Below, one piece after another: positions 35,027-47,577 of a stretch of 64,000 nucleotides of DNA (the first letter of the stretch is position 1; each line of letters opens with the position of its first letter). Position numbers and translations under genes: made by a program. The notes under the pieces are model-generated. The model was not told the origin of the DNA. It searched no databases and saw only the letters and a list, made by a program, of their open reading frames with translations. Origin of the DNA: Timema cristinae (taxonomy: Eukaryota > Arthropoda > Insecta > Phasmatodea > Timematidae); the NCBI GenBank assembly GCA_039000515.1, contig JBCFYV010000012.1:14065790-14129789 (forward strand). The letters run 5' to 3'.

Positions 35027-35409
35027 ATCTATTAAATTTTATAGCTGTCCATTTATACCCTTATTTTAAAAATTCTATTTTATATTATGTACAATTTAAA
35101 TTTGTCTTGCCTTGGATTTGATTAAAATATACAACCATATTAATAAAATGAACAGTTTGCCCGTGTTCCATGAGCTTTGCGTGATATCTACCTTACGTAC
35201 AGGTCTGAAAACTAAAACTTAATAGCCCCTATGCACAAACATGTGCATCACTGAACAGAAATTTTTAAATTTGAATTTGATTTTTTAAACTAACTAAAAC
35301 CTAAAGAAATGAATGTAGGGCCTGTAACAACATAATATGGATTTATTAATACATGGTGTCCATTGTGGACATAAATGTGCACCTGGAGGGTGGAATTTTA
35401 AACATCTGA
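35027..35409. other. AT-rich DNA, nothing recognised
   Basis: Only a small palindromic phrase TGTCCATTGTGGACA near 35,356-35,370. Confidence 0.35.
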
Positions 35410-36485
35410 TTATATTAATTACTTTTTATCCTATTTACCCTTTTAACCCATTTTACCATGTATACCTTTAATACCCTTTTACTCTTTCTTATCTTTGAAC
35501 TCTATTTAGCCTCTTAAATCATTCAAGCCTTTCCACTCTTTTAATATATTTATCACGTTTTAACATTTTACCTACACTTTTTAACCATTTAAATAGAATA
35601 TATTAAATCTAATTTTTATAATTTTTACTATCTATAACCTTTTTGCATATTTCACACCTTTTTACACTAAAATATATAATTGGGGCTAGGCTGGGTACTT
35701 AATGAAATAAGGTGTAAAAAGTGCAAAAAGGATCAAAAGGGAAAGAGTAAATAGAGTATTTCCAATAAAAAAGGGCAAAAATCAACATCCCTAAACCAGC
35801 GTAAGATGCTTCCATCACATTGACCCATTGGATTCCCTTTAAAAGAACACCCCTTCATTACCCATTCATAACAAACCCTGTCCATAAGAGATTTTCTACA
35901 TACATTTATTAGATATCTCATTTCAACCACATCCACCTTGATCTTGTGTTTCTCCTAACAAACCAACGCTTCACATCCTTAAAACAATATTAGTTTTAAC
36001 AATATTTTCTATACTGTTATATTTTTTCCTTTAGACTCCATTCTTCCATTCCTTTCAATAGACTTCATTCATTCAACTATTTTTCGATATGAATTCATTG
36101 ATAAGAGATTCAAAAGTGTCAAAAGGTGCTAAAACAAGAAAAATTACATAAAGGATACAAAAGATATAAATGTTAATTGGGGTAGCAGGAGCAAAAAGCC
36201 TAAAATGGATTAAAAGGATAAACAGTGTATACGGGAAAAGAAAAGTAAATGAAAAAAAAAGTGTAAACGGGTTAAATTATGTTGCATATGCTAAAAACAT
36301 TTTGATTTGAGTTAATCACCACACTTTTTATCTTTTTTACTTTTTGACCCTTATTTATAAATTTTACATTTCAAACTCATTTGACTTACCCTTTTTACTT
36401 TCTACTCTGTATTTTTTAATATTTTTATAAAATCTACTTTTTTCACATTTCTCTACTTTATTGCATTCTACACCTTTTTACGGAA
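35410..36485. repeat. strand-switching ~10-bp-period degenerate repeat
   Basis: The sequence is dominated by short units like CCTTTTTACAC. Pyrimidine orientation holds at 35,410-35,680 and 36,315-36,480; the complement (GTGTAAAAAGTGCAAAAAGG) holds at 35,705-35,790 and 36,095-36,280. Units recur roughly every 10-12 bases with many substitutions. Low melting, foldback-prone DNA results. I do not know the family. Confidence 0.6.
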
Positions 36486-36589
36486 AAATGATTCGCCCGG
36501 ACACCCTTGGGTACATCATTGTTAAGCTCTACTACTAATAAAATAAAGTGTTATGTCTTATTGTATGCTGACTAGGAATTCTGGAACTG

Positions 36590-37385
36590 CTTAACTGATG
36601 GAATAGCAGATTTTACTTTCTTTCGACTCCTCGAAGAAAGAAGTATCGTGACAATCAAAAAAATTGTACTCAAGTTTTTATTAAAATTTACGTGTCATGG
36701 CCCCGGAAAACCAAATTTGTTTTTATTTGATGCCTCCTGTCTATCTGTATCTCAAACTATCGCATAACCATTTTACCAATTGGGCTAAAACTTGGTATCA
36801 ATGGTTTTCACTAATTCCCCTGGAGGGATTATTTGAAATATATTTCTAACCTTAAAAATAAAGCGATGGGCCAAAAAAGAAAAAATTGATTTTCTCAAAA
36901 TTCACTCTAACGATTTTGATTGAATGTTGAATTTATACACTGCTAAGCATTTGAAACAAAATTACAATTTTGATTTTTTCATGAAATTGACATTGTGGGT
37001 AATATACATTTGCATAAATTTCCCATTTTGATAGTTCTGCAAATATTTGAGATACAAAAAAATATACCACTGTAAATTTGAAGTAATATTTAAAATAAAA
37101 ATATTTTTAATGGAATATATTTTTATAAACCAATAGTTTCTGAGCTAAAAGCAAACACATTTTTGTTATTAAAACTTTAATGTATGAATTTGATTATCAC
37201 GCTCTTTTGACTGATATGCTCAACATATTTCAATGTTTCTTTACCAATATGTATTATTACATTTATGCTCTTTAGTAGACGGTTTCTGCAAATGCCTATA
37301 TTATTTTTAAAAATTACGTGTCTCTCATAACTGTCTATATTTTAAGGGTAACGTGAGAAAGTTTTTGTCGTGCACCTTAAAATTT
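36590..37385 (+). repeat. dispersed 'GTCTATCTG' repeat, copy 1
   Basis: Ordered blocks: AGTATCGTGACAATCAAAAA, a CATGGCCCC block, CCTCCTGTCTATCTGTATCT, GGGCTAAAACTTGGTATCAA, TCTAACGATTTTGATTGAAT and ACCAATAGTTTCTGAGCTAA, in the same order as at 45.4, 50.5 and 51.1 kb. Such sequences (a GATCGTC start and a GTCTGTCTG middle) are common in arthropod genomes and resemble non-autonomous transposable DNA. There is no coding potential. It might extend to 37,380. Confidence 0.6.
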
Positions 37386-39027
37386 ATTTTATATTATTTA
37401 TATTTTTTACATGTAGGGCTATTTATCTAACAAGTTTAATTAAATAAAATTAAAGTTTTTTATTGATGTTGTCTTGTTGAATTTTTGAAGGTTTAATAAT
37501 GAATTCTATTATTGAACATAAACCTCATTATTTTTCTGTATAGCTGGATTACCAAATACAAATAGTAATCATATAATACATTTCAATAGTAGACTGAGAG
37601 AGAAATCAATTTAAGATTAGTTACTAGATTCTAATTCACAAATCCTTATAAAGTATAAATTATCTACCTATATGTTGGCCTATAGCTATTAAAGAGCTAC
37701 TGAGTATATTTGAATGCGGTATTTTTTTATATTATGTTGAATTTATCTATAAAGTTTATAATAAGCTATTTAAAAATTATATGTCTTTAATATGTTGAGG
37801 AGTGCTTTAAAGGAAATAAAGTGTTTCGTGTTTACTGTAGAGTGTCAAAAGTGACGACTGCCACTTGTAATTTATTGTTATAGCTAAGGAAAGGGTTTTA
37901 AGGCATCAAAAAGTTTAATATCCATCGTTACTTCTCCTATCTCGTAGAAAAAAATTATTGCTTTTATATAATTAAATAAGTTATAACTGTTGAAAGAAAG
38001 GGAAGAAAAGTGCATTACATAAATATGTTAGTTTAACAAATAAGAATATTAAAAGGGAAACAAAAATATATAAAATTACATGTGAGTGCCAAGGTTTAAA
38101 TTCAATTAATAAATGATAACAGTAATTTATTATCTAGGTAGAAAAGATAGGTTAGACGAATATATATTATTAGTTTGTCCACAAGGAACCGACAGTAGTT
38201 AAATAGAACATTTTGTTTAGTTAAATAACTCTAGAAATAGGGATATTAGTTTTAATCCTTTGTCACAACTCGACAACAATAAGAAAAGGAGAATTAAGTT
38301 TTAGGCAATATAAAAAAAGGATAATCTAGCTTGGTTGATACCAGACTAATACCTGAGAGGTATAATCATGAATAATAGTGAAACAATTGAGAATAGGAAC
38401 ATAACATAAAATACTATATTTTTAGAATTACTAAGAATGTTATAATTTAAGTTAGCTAGCTTGTATTAACCCTGATGGAGAGTTACGAAAAACCAAAGAA
38501 AAATATCCTATAAGAGGAGCCTCCATTTTACAAATAATAAGTGGCTAACAATCGGGCATATACACAGTAATTTACTTTGGCCGGTCATTTTCTAATGAGT
38601 ACTGTCTGAGCAATCTATAGTAAATTTATACATTTACCCATTACTAGGGCATACAATAGCTAATACAAACTATCTTTGAACACTAGGATGAATATGGTAA
38701 TTGAAGGGGCCAGAAAAAAAGCTTTATCCTCGCGGACCATTACTTCAAACTAGTAGTGCTCCCACAGATTGAGCACCTTAAATAGCTACACAAACAAAGG
38801 TGTAATAGTGAATGCAACTTGCCACTAACCTAGGTAGTTCCAAGAAGGAAATTTTAGGTGATCTGATTGTTGCCATAGAGAGATTTTAAACGAGATTATA
38901 CCGTTTAGTGTGTCATAAAAATATAACAATGTCTTAAGGATTTAGAAAAAATAATCAAGTTCAAGGACCCAGTATACTCAATCACCTGGTCCTATACACA
39001 TATATAGCATAGAGTCCTCGTATTTAA
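37386..39027. other. AT-rich DNA, nothing recognised
   Basis: No gene or known repeat signal recognised over this stretch. Confidence 0.4.
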
Positions 39028-39395
39028 ACTATGCCTTAAGGCACGGTGAAATAATCGTCAGACAATCTGACTAAAGAAACTATGTCTGATGGACATATGA
39101 AATAATATTAGAAATCCTGACTAAATAAATCATGTCTGGTGGACATAGAAAATATTGTTACAACTTTTGACATTAAAACTTGTTTCTGATGGACATTTCA
39201 TATAATTCAGACACTCTAACACAATACACTATGTCTGGTCGACATGTAAATAAAGCAAGACATTATAATACATGAAACTATGTCTGATGGACATAGAAAG
39301 CAATGTCAGATATTCTGATATGTTATTCAATGTCTAAACGACATTGAAATAAAGCAAAATATACTAATTCATGAAAATATATCTGAGGACAAAAA
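39028..39395. repeat. 50-bp minisatellite of two palindromes, ~8 units
   Basis: The core (consensus CTATGTCTGATGGACATAG) starts at about 39,031, 39,082, 39,132, 39,182, 39,231, 39,280, 39,330 and 39,379, i.e. every 49-51 bases. The core is an inverted repeat (CTATGTC / GACATAG). Between cores lies a second one (GTCAGACAATCTGAC in the first unit, GTCAGATATTCTGAT in another). Units differ by substitutions, and the last is partial. It superficially resembles a CRISPR array in spacing, but the intervening sequence is also related between units and the genome is eukaryotic. Confidence 0.8.
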
Positions 39396-42300
39396 ATAGA
39401 TAGAAACGTCGAGGACAGCTGAATGATAACTCAATCATTCTCAGAAGAGGCATATCTAATATTGGTGGTGACCGATGCCTGACCATCTGAGCATTAGTAG
39501 TCTTCGGTGCTGAATTGTATTGAGTAGTTCCTTCTTCGGTGAATAAATACAATAAATCAAGAATTTGACTCCAGGGAATATATTATATAGAACAGAACTG
39601 CCTCGGAGTACAACAGAATCTAGGAGTAAAAGGGGAGGGGGAGAGTTGCCAAATAAATCCACATCTTCACTAGTGCTGTCAACAGGAGTGGCGAGCAGAG
39701 ACAATTATCTCTCTATTCTTCGACGTGTTCCCTTCGATATGGACGTGAAAATGCTCACGATACCGAAATGGTCCGCTGGGGCAATGTTCCTCGACGCTTG
39801 GGAGTTTACCAGCAACATCAATTCTTGGTGAGTCACCACCTGGCTCTTCTCATTATAATAGATTAGTACTTGTTATCAACCACCGAAGAACGTCACATGA
39901 TGCTAATTACTAGATAATTATCTATATTCTCATTAGTGAAATGAGCAAAGTGTTTTTTTTATAATTTAAAAAAATTATTACTACTTCAAGATACCAAGGA
40001 CTAAATTTTCTCATTTACCGTTTCAAAAGAAAGTTTGTTTTAATAATTTCTCTTTATTAATTTTAAACAGATTAATGGTATTTTACAATACTTCTTATAA
40101 TAAATTTAGTCTTAATTTATCTCCATGAATTTATTAATTTAATTTGCATTTATATGATTATGGTAACATAGTATCTAAACATGTCAGTATGATGTAATCT
40201 GGCCTCTTTCCAGTGCTGGATATAATATAGGATTAATGGGATAGAGATAACATATAGTAATTAGATTAATATATATTGTGTAACCACTTAATTTAATTTG
40301 TTTGGCAGATGTAAACCTTTTTTTTCATTTCACAATAAATATGGACTTAAGAACATTGTTCGTACCACATCTATTGTATGTTATATTTTTGTATTACTAT
40401 TTTAATGTGTCAACTTAAGTTTTAAATATTCATCAACTCGTTTGAGATCTATATTTTATTTGATTATGCCTTATACTTTTATTTATATGTTCATATTTTT
40501 CACTATATTTCTTTATCAAAATTATAGTTGAATTATATATTTAGTGCTTGTTATTTTCACTTAATTCATTTATCATTTTATTAACTGTTTAATTTAAAAA
40601 TTAATTTTTTATCTATCTTTCTAGATCAACTTATCTAAGTCTTAACTTTCATGGTATGATAAAGAGATGGGGCAAAGCCAAAACAGGTGATTAAAGGTGC
40701 TTATTCATTAAATAGGTAAACACAAAGAGAATAGGCATATTATATAGGCACTATAAAATGAGAATATTGACCTCTTAGTAACTTGAAATGCATGTATATA
40801 ACAGCAGCCTATGTCTTAAGATCAAGGAAAATAAAAAGGGAAATAATCAAAATTTAGTCCCTATTTATGACTTCAGGAAAAGTTCACACCCGATGATAAA
40901 GATTTCGTGATACGTTCAGATATCCCGGAATCAAACTTCGACCCACAGCTGAATGCAAAATTAACTAAATATATACTACACACCCCATAATGAATTTTGA
41001 ATTGTTCATCTCTACCATTCATCAAAAATTATCCAAAGAGTTACGTCGAAGGGCATGATGGATATCCCAAATACCGTAGATGGCATTCCGACAGTGGAGG
41101 ATGTTCGGCCACCAACCATTCTTGAATATTGGAGATTGACAATCGTTTGGTTGCATCCACAAAGTCCGATCCTGTTGAGAGTGTTCGATTCCCAAACAAA
41201 TCTGAAGCTGTAAAGTTTCATCAAAACCATTTAGTACAGTATGGGAGTAAATCAAAAGTAGCAGTGATCAAGTGACTTTTAGTGTTAACTTGACCAATGA
41301 GGTGGTACTATTTTAGTTGTGATCATTCAGGGTGTTATGCATTTAGTTGTCAAACTTGAAAATTGAAAATGTATACATTTTACAACAAATATTATCACTG
41401 ACGTCACCAACAACACTTGCATCACATTACTAACAATCTTCTTTGAATTTTGAGATGAAAATCTTTTGCAAACACGCTTACTTAAAAGCGGTGGCTTTAT
41501 ATAATGGAAAATTAAGAAAATCCTGTTCAGAAAGCAAGGTTGTTCCTGTTGAGGAATCCCCCAGAATAATGAAGGGTGATGTCCTCAGCTGGCTAATAAT
41601 AAAGTAATGGACTCGATTCTGATTGATTATGGATCTATTTGGTGTCGGAAAATAAAAACTTATCCTTCGCTGTACTTATTTTCAATTTACCTCTGTTCAT
41701 ATATTTTTAATTTAGAAAACATGCAATAACGAGAACGTTAAGACCAGAAAAAAGGAATTATGTAATTTTACGTTTCCATTGAATGAGTTTCCGTACTTGT
41801 TTGCCTTCTTTTTTATTTTTCTGCGTGCTTCCGTGTGTGAAATTACGTTACATAAAAACAGATGTATAATTAGTTTTCAGAAGGTTTTTGTTTTTATATT
41901 ATAAACTTGATGAAAGCGGAAGTGGGAATAATGATGTCCCAGCAAAGTATAAAATTTGAGAACTCTTTTAATATATTTTACTTTGGTAATTCTATTATTT
42001 AATGTTCTTTATAAGTGTAAAATTATGTATAAGCTTCACAAAAAGTTATGTATATTTAAATGTTTTTGGAAAAAAAGGTTCAAAGGATAGCGATTAATTT
42101 GAGGCAAGAAATATGTCAATAATGAATAGATAGATGGAGGTTAATTGTCTCGCGCTCTGGACAAAGAGATTTGTATGAAGGGTCTGTAGTAAAAATATCC
42201 TGAAGCTTGTTTCAAACTTTGCGGTTTTAATTATTTTTAGTGGCATAAATTATATTTAATTATCACGTTAAATTTATGAAATTAGTTTAAAATAAATATG

Positions 42301-42454
42301 GCAGAGAGAATAAGATATTTAAAGGAATTCACTTGAATATTATGAATCAAGAATACCGGTTAGGGCAGTCCTGAATACTCAACTGATGTAAAACTGACAC
42401 TGTGCATGCGCCAACATTTACCCAAAGAATTTGGTAGATATTCTCCATTCACAA
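39396..42454. other. AT-rich DNA; unassigned open frames
   Basis: 39,565-39,831 (+, 88 aa) includes a purine tract (39,629-39,645) that looks like a retroelement polypurine tract, but no LTR was found. 41,255-41,012 on the minus strand is open in two frames (77 and 72 aa) without motif; it could be a transposon scrap. Otherwise nothing recognised. Confidence 0.35.
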
Positions 42455-42550
42455 TAGGAATTTATCTCTGAAAGGTCTTTTTTCCTACCAATATCCTACT
42501 ATATAATAGATTTCTGGTAGGGAAAAAGGCCTTTCAGAAAACAATTCCTA
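42455..42550. repeat. 96-bp imperfect hairpin
   Basis: Arm 42,455-42,490 (TAGGAATT...TCTGAAAGG...TTCCTACCA) pairs with 42,515-42,550 (TGGTAGGGAAAAAGGCCTTT and CAGAAAACAATTCCTA) with few mismatches, leaving a 24-base loop. It could be a small MITE remnant or a precursor-like hairpin. No flanking duplication is obvious. Confidence 0.7.
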
Positions 42551-43439
42551 CGCTGAACATACTTTATCTCATTTTACTATTCTATCTTTCATTGGCTGAA
42601 ATACTCCACTAAAAAGAGAGGATGTTCGATTTTATTTCCTCTACAGACAAGCAAGTGCCTTACACCTTTTCCCACCCTTTCATCTCTTGTGGTATTTTAA
42701 TGCTTTAGATTTAGAAGCAAATTTGAGGTGGCTTATAGAAGGTTCTCTTGGAGGAGACATAATAGACACAGTTAGCCTACAATTGACAAAATATACCAAG
42801 CTTAAACACGTCCACTACTTTTGAGTTTTGGACTTAAATTATTAATGCCAAAGCTTTTTACCACCTATATACCGCTTTTAGCACAAATAAAATATTTGGC
42901 AGTGGCCCCTCTTTGAGTAATTAGTACATCAATGTGGTCACTCCAGGTTAATGCTGTTTGTTCCACATTTGAATGTTAAGCTTGTTTAGGTTAATAAACG
43001 TTGTTCAAACAAAAGTGCTTCCAAAATATATTAGGTTTGTTTCTTAAAACATATTTTCAAACACAAATTAATGTCTAATTTTGCTTAAAGTAGCCAGGCA
43101 AGCAATGCTTTCAATGATTACCTGGACTGTACTGCACCTGCTTAATACTTAGAGACAGAGATGGTTTAATACAAGAGGCTTGAATGGGTAAATATATGTG
43201 TTTTAGGATTGAGTAGTGTAGTTCAGAGGAAATGTTACCGCATTAGAGTGGTAAAGCTAAGGTAACATAATCCTCATTCATCTGAAAAACCAGAAAAATT
43301 GAGAAAATACTGGGATTTTGTTTACTGGAAAAAATGTGGGAATACACAGGAGATATCACAAAAGTCAATAAAAGGACTGGAATATTTATGAATTTGATAT
43401 ATTTAACTTCTAGCTGATAGCCATAATAAGAAATCAGTT
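42551..43439. other. AT-rich DNA, nothing recognised
   Basis: No feature recognised. Confidence 0.35.
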
Positions 43440-43650
43440 TGATGTGTTATTGACTTCTAGTGAACAGAAGTTCAAATTTCAAGTCCCAAGCTGGGTATAT
43501 TGAGATTCTTTTTATTTTCCCTAAATGAATCCCCAATTTTCATTCAAGCAAAGGTTTGAACATCTCCTCTAGATTTTTTCTTACTCGTCCCTATCGGTTG
43601 ATATAAATATTTGTATTTCCTGGACGGGTAGTAATATATGGTGCTCGTGA
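43440..43650 (+). repeat. SINE family 2, degenerate copy
   Basis: A box-B-like stretch (TTCAAATTTCAAGTCCC) and the following GGGTATATTGAG-TTTTTATTTTCC resemble the head, and GGACGGGTAGTAATATATGG near 43,622-43,641 is the 3' module. The minus-strand open frame across it is a by-product. Confidence 0.5.
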
Positions 43651-45410
43651 AATTTGAGTTACAAATATTGTTAGTAAATATATTATTTTAAATTTTAATC
43701 CATATTTCATGTGCTTTTTAAGACGTTCACTAATGTTGCGCAATATCTTTTGAGCTTTAAATATAACGTTTTCACACTTATAAACTATCAACACTTTCAT
43801 ATATTTTATGCATCTCTTCCTCCCTCCCAAACCTCGAGTCAGGAAATGATTCCTTGTTTGCGTGGATTCTCATTTCGCCAAACCGCCATTACAAACGAAC
43901 GTTTTCCTGTAAAACCTCTGTATACAGTTTTCGCGTACGGGAAACATAAAATGTTCCTAGCAATAATTTAATCTTACGTTTTACTTGGTGGGTGGGAGTG
44001 TTATACTGTGCAGATAGCGTGGGATATTTTTACGACTTAAACCTTCTTTCTTTAAGGTCGTGTGCGTTGGGAAGAGTTCTGATGATTTTTGGGCGTCAGA
44101 GCACAAAGGAGAATAAGGCGAAGTGGCCTACAAAAGTGTTGAAAGCGGCAGGAAAAGCATAAGATAAGAATATATTAGAGGGCACGTGATTACCCCATTT
44201 TTGTGGCTGGTGTTTCGTTACGTTAATAGAATGATTTTGTTCATGAAATAAAGTTATATCCAAACATGAATATGTTTTAAAAACCATCTATATTTTTAGA
44301 CTTTGTGTCAGAACAGTTTTTTGTAACGATCTTTCTATTAAATTTTTATTTCATAAAATAAATTATTATAGTCAGTAATATGTTACCCTTAGCTCAAAAA
44401 ATGGGGAGTTACAACTCTGTCTATCACAGAGGCTACATTCAAACGTGTTTGATGGCTTTTATTCACACTTGGTAAGTATATGCTATATGGTCATAACTCG
44501 TGTCTAAATATTAATTTTGGTCTGAGCCTTAATATTAATGGTAGTTAAGTGATGATTAGCTTTAAAAAATTCTAACTTTTATGAAAAGGTTTGAGTCATT
44601 CAGTTATAAATGTGATTGAATGAGGATTTTACAAAATATACAATACTTTGTTATTCAATGAAAAAAAAAAATTATGGGTCGTTTGAAAATAACCGATATT
44701 TCAAAGAATCTATTTGTATTCAAAATGTATTGCTATGATGATTAAAATAATATGTTGGTTTTTCAAGGAAAGCTTATTAAAATATGTTTACTGATATTTG
44801 AGAATACGATTAGAAACTATAACAGACAACAATGTTGTGCAAAATTAATGGAAATATTTTGATTTTTTTAAAAATATACAGAGCTTATTATTAGTTTCAC
44901 AATACACTGGACACACAACATTATAGCAAAACAATAAGCATCTCTTAGCGCAACCTTCTTGGTAATAACTGACAAAAATGGCCGCTTAGCAATGTGACCA
45001 ACCTGGCTAAAGCAAACATATATTTACCTGCAGTGCAATTTTTTCCATTAATGTGCACAAAAATGTATGTAAGACGTATGTTTGAAGATGTCGTTAGATT
45101 ATTTTTAACTTATCAAGATAAAAATATGTCTGCACTCTTTCACATCTAATATAGTTTATATTATTTATCACCACGTCTCACTAATGCATATATTTACTTA
45201 TCATAGCTAATAATTTAGTGTTGACGAAGGCTACAATTTTTTGAAGTGAACTTGGATGTGCGTGGATATAAATTGGGACTACTTTTTAAGTTAAGCTCAC
45301 ACTATTGGTATTATAACCATGAGACCCCTTGAATGAAATTCCAGTATATTGCAAGAGTGACCTCTTAGACGATGTGGTCATCCAAACGTTTTTTACTGTA
45401 TCTCTAACAC
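43651..45410. other. AT-rich DNA; weak SINE tail at 45.17 kb
   Basis: On the minus strand 45,200-45,165 reads GCATTAGTGAGACGTGGTGA and TAAATAATA, a poor match to the SINE 3' module. Open frames 43,711-43,971 and 44,287-44,096 carry no motif. Confidence 0.35.
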
Positions 45411-45905
45411 TCGTTAAAAATCGAAATTGAAATGTTAATGGATGACGACGTTTAATGACCGTGAACAAGTGGCGGGTGTCTTATGAGATCTGTCTGTCCG
45501 TATGTCTGTATATCTGAATATAGACGAGACCAATTTACTGGTAGGGCTAGAATTTGGTATCAGATATTTATAAAACTTATAATTGTAAAATTGTGGTACT
45601 ATTAAAAATAAAGAAAATGTATCTAGAATCAATTTTTATAAAACTAATAGTTTCTGAGCTATAAGCAAATGCTACTCTTTTTAATTGTGGTCTTTGGTAT
45701 AAATCATTGTTAATTCTCTTTGGTGGATAAGGATGTTCCTTTTTATATCAATGTTTCTGTAAATTTATAAATTATTTCATTTATGCTCTTTAATTAAATG
45801 TTATCCTTTTATTTTACATAATGTTTCTGAAATAATGTATATTTTTTGTTTCACAAATGTAACAAGCGTTTAAATTAAATATATCAATTTTTAGAGAGGG
45901 AAGAA
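45411..45905 (+). repeat. dispersed 'GTCTGTCCG' repeat, copy 2
   Basis: Blocks in order: GACGACGTTTAATGACCGTG, GATCTGTCTGTCCGTATGTC, GGGCTAGAATTTGGTATCAG and AACTAATAGTTTCTGAGCTA, colinear with copy 1. The first block (GATCGTC) is not recognisable. Confidence 0.55.
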
Positions 45906-46203
45906 ATGGTGTGCAATGCACAATAACGTATATTTTTTAATGTATCAATATATTTTATTAAATTCTAACAAGTAGCGATAATACAATATCTAATAGCAGC
46001 TAAATATAGGTTGTAAGGAGGAAAATGTTAGCTCGAAGGAAATAAATCCTCTAAAGATTTGAAGGAGGCTATCAAATCACAAGTATGAAATAACATTCAG
46101 TTTCCCCAGTCGGGACTCAAGCCCTGACTTCATCATCAAATATCAATTACAAGGCTAGAGTGTCCAGCCACCACTCTGGAATACACTTCAAAACTAATTT
46201 ACT

Positions 46204-46474
46204 GTCCTCTTTACCGTTGGTCGAATGGTTTACGGCGCCACTCACGCAATAGACTGGCCTACCGATGACGGGGAGTTCAGGGTTAGATTCTTGATAGGGG
46301 ATACTGAGGGTGTTTTTTCTCTTGATTGTATTCTACTCTCCCTCTAAGCGAAAAAAGGTATGCTTGCCCTAAATTCAAGCTTCCTTACACCCAACACATT
46401 GGTACTATTAGTAAATATGCTTTCAAGTCAAATGGGTAGTATAACGTGTCTCTAAATAAAAATTAAATGAAAGA
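46204..46474 (+). repeat. SINE family 2, near full length with TSDs
   Basis: tRNA-like head (GGTCGAATGGTTTACGGC; box B GGGTTAGATTC), body with TTCTACTCTCCCTCTAAGCG and the 3' module (CAAATGGGTAGTATAACGTG) followed by an A-rich tail. Direct repeats AATTTACT flank it (46,196-46,203 and 46,475-46,482). This is the best family-2 copy here. The head differs from family 1, while the end of the 3' region is shared. Confidence 0.75.
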
Positions 46475-46482
46475 AATTTACT

Positions 46483-47394
46483 AAGCTTGATTTGTGGTCC
46501 AAAAGTAACTTTTATCTTCTAATTCGGCTGCTGGTTTTGGTTTACTTACATGTATGTTTGAACAATTTCTTTAATATAAAATGTATCATACGTAATTTGC
46601 AATTTTTCACTATGACATAAATTATAAGATAGAGTTATATTATAATAGGTCGAAGTAAGACTTCTAACTGTAGGGGTAGGCGGAGTTTGCATTGAGTTGA
46701 ATTTGTACATTTAAAAAATGTATTGTTATAAATGCTTATGTAGTCAAAAATTTTAACAAACTAAACATTAATAAAAAACATTCTGTCTAAATCCACATAC
46801 ATTTTGGGCATGTGAAAAGCAAACAGCTTGATGGGTGCATTATATTTACCTCTATGACCCTTTTGCATTTCCATTTTTGATAACAGCGCACAAACATTGG
46901 CAGTGTGTAAACGTTACCTCTAGACCTATAATTAGAACGTTGGAGAGAGGATGAGGGTTGTGGACATTACATAAACTATTTCGGTAAACAATTATTTTAC
47001 AGGTCCATTCATTATGAAGCTAACGGTTAATTGGAAGGACTCAAGCAAATGTTTTCCTTAAGATTTTGACACTATAGTAGCTTATAGATATATTGTTTTT
47101 TGTAGATCAGGGATGTTAGCATACTCTCTTTAAATTGGTCACGATCCAAAACATGAATTTAAAAAAAAATCAACACTTGGCAAATTACTTTTAATTAACG
47201 TGTAAATTCTAGTATTACAAATACTGGGTATCAACGATCATTTTTGACTGCTTGCGTGATTAAAATGCACTTTATAAACAAGCTAAAATAATCTTATGTA
47301 TTACAGATAAATTATAAATTTAATTGGGTGCTTACTTACTTATCTACCTGCTGCTAGAGCCTAGACATTTTAAATTTTATAGCAGAATGAATAA
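46483..47394. other. AT-rich DNA, nothing recognised
   Basis: No feature recognised. Confidence 0.35.
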
Positions 47395-47502
47395 ATAATT
47401 ATATATATATTCAATATGCTATTAAATTTATATTATATTATATATATTAAATTTTTTATATAATATTTATATTATTAATTGTTTTATATATATTTATATA
47501 TT

Positions 47503-47576
<74 letters not shown>
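47395..47576. repeat. (TA)n-rich microsatellite
   Basis: Alternating TA with TTTA interruptions over about 180 bases, near-pure (TA)n at 47,528-47,571. Confidence 0.9.

Positions 47577-47577
<1 letters not shown>

Noticed and set aside
39028..39395. CRISPR array
   Set aside because: Spacing is regular, but the intervening DNA is itself related between units, there are no cas genes, and the surroundings are clearly eukaryotic.
39565..39831. Exon ending at a GT donor (TTGGTGAGT) after 88 codons
   Set aside because: A donor-like site is present at the end of the frame, but there is no matching acceptor, promoter or domain; a purine tract suggests retroelement DNA instead, and that too is unproven because no LTR was found.
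41012..41255. Overlapping minus-strand frames of 77 and 72 aa as a gene
   Set aside because: Two frames are open at once without a recognisable motif, splice context or neighbour; more likely transposon scrap or chance.
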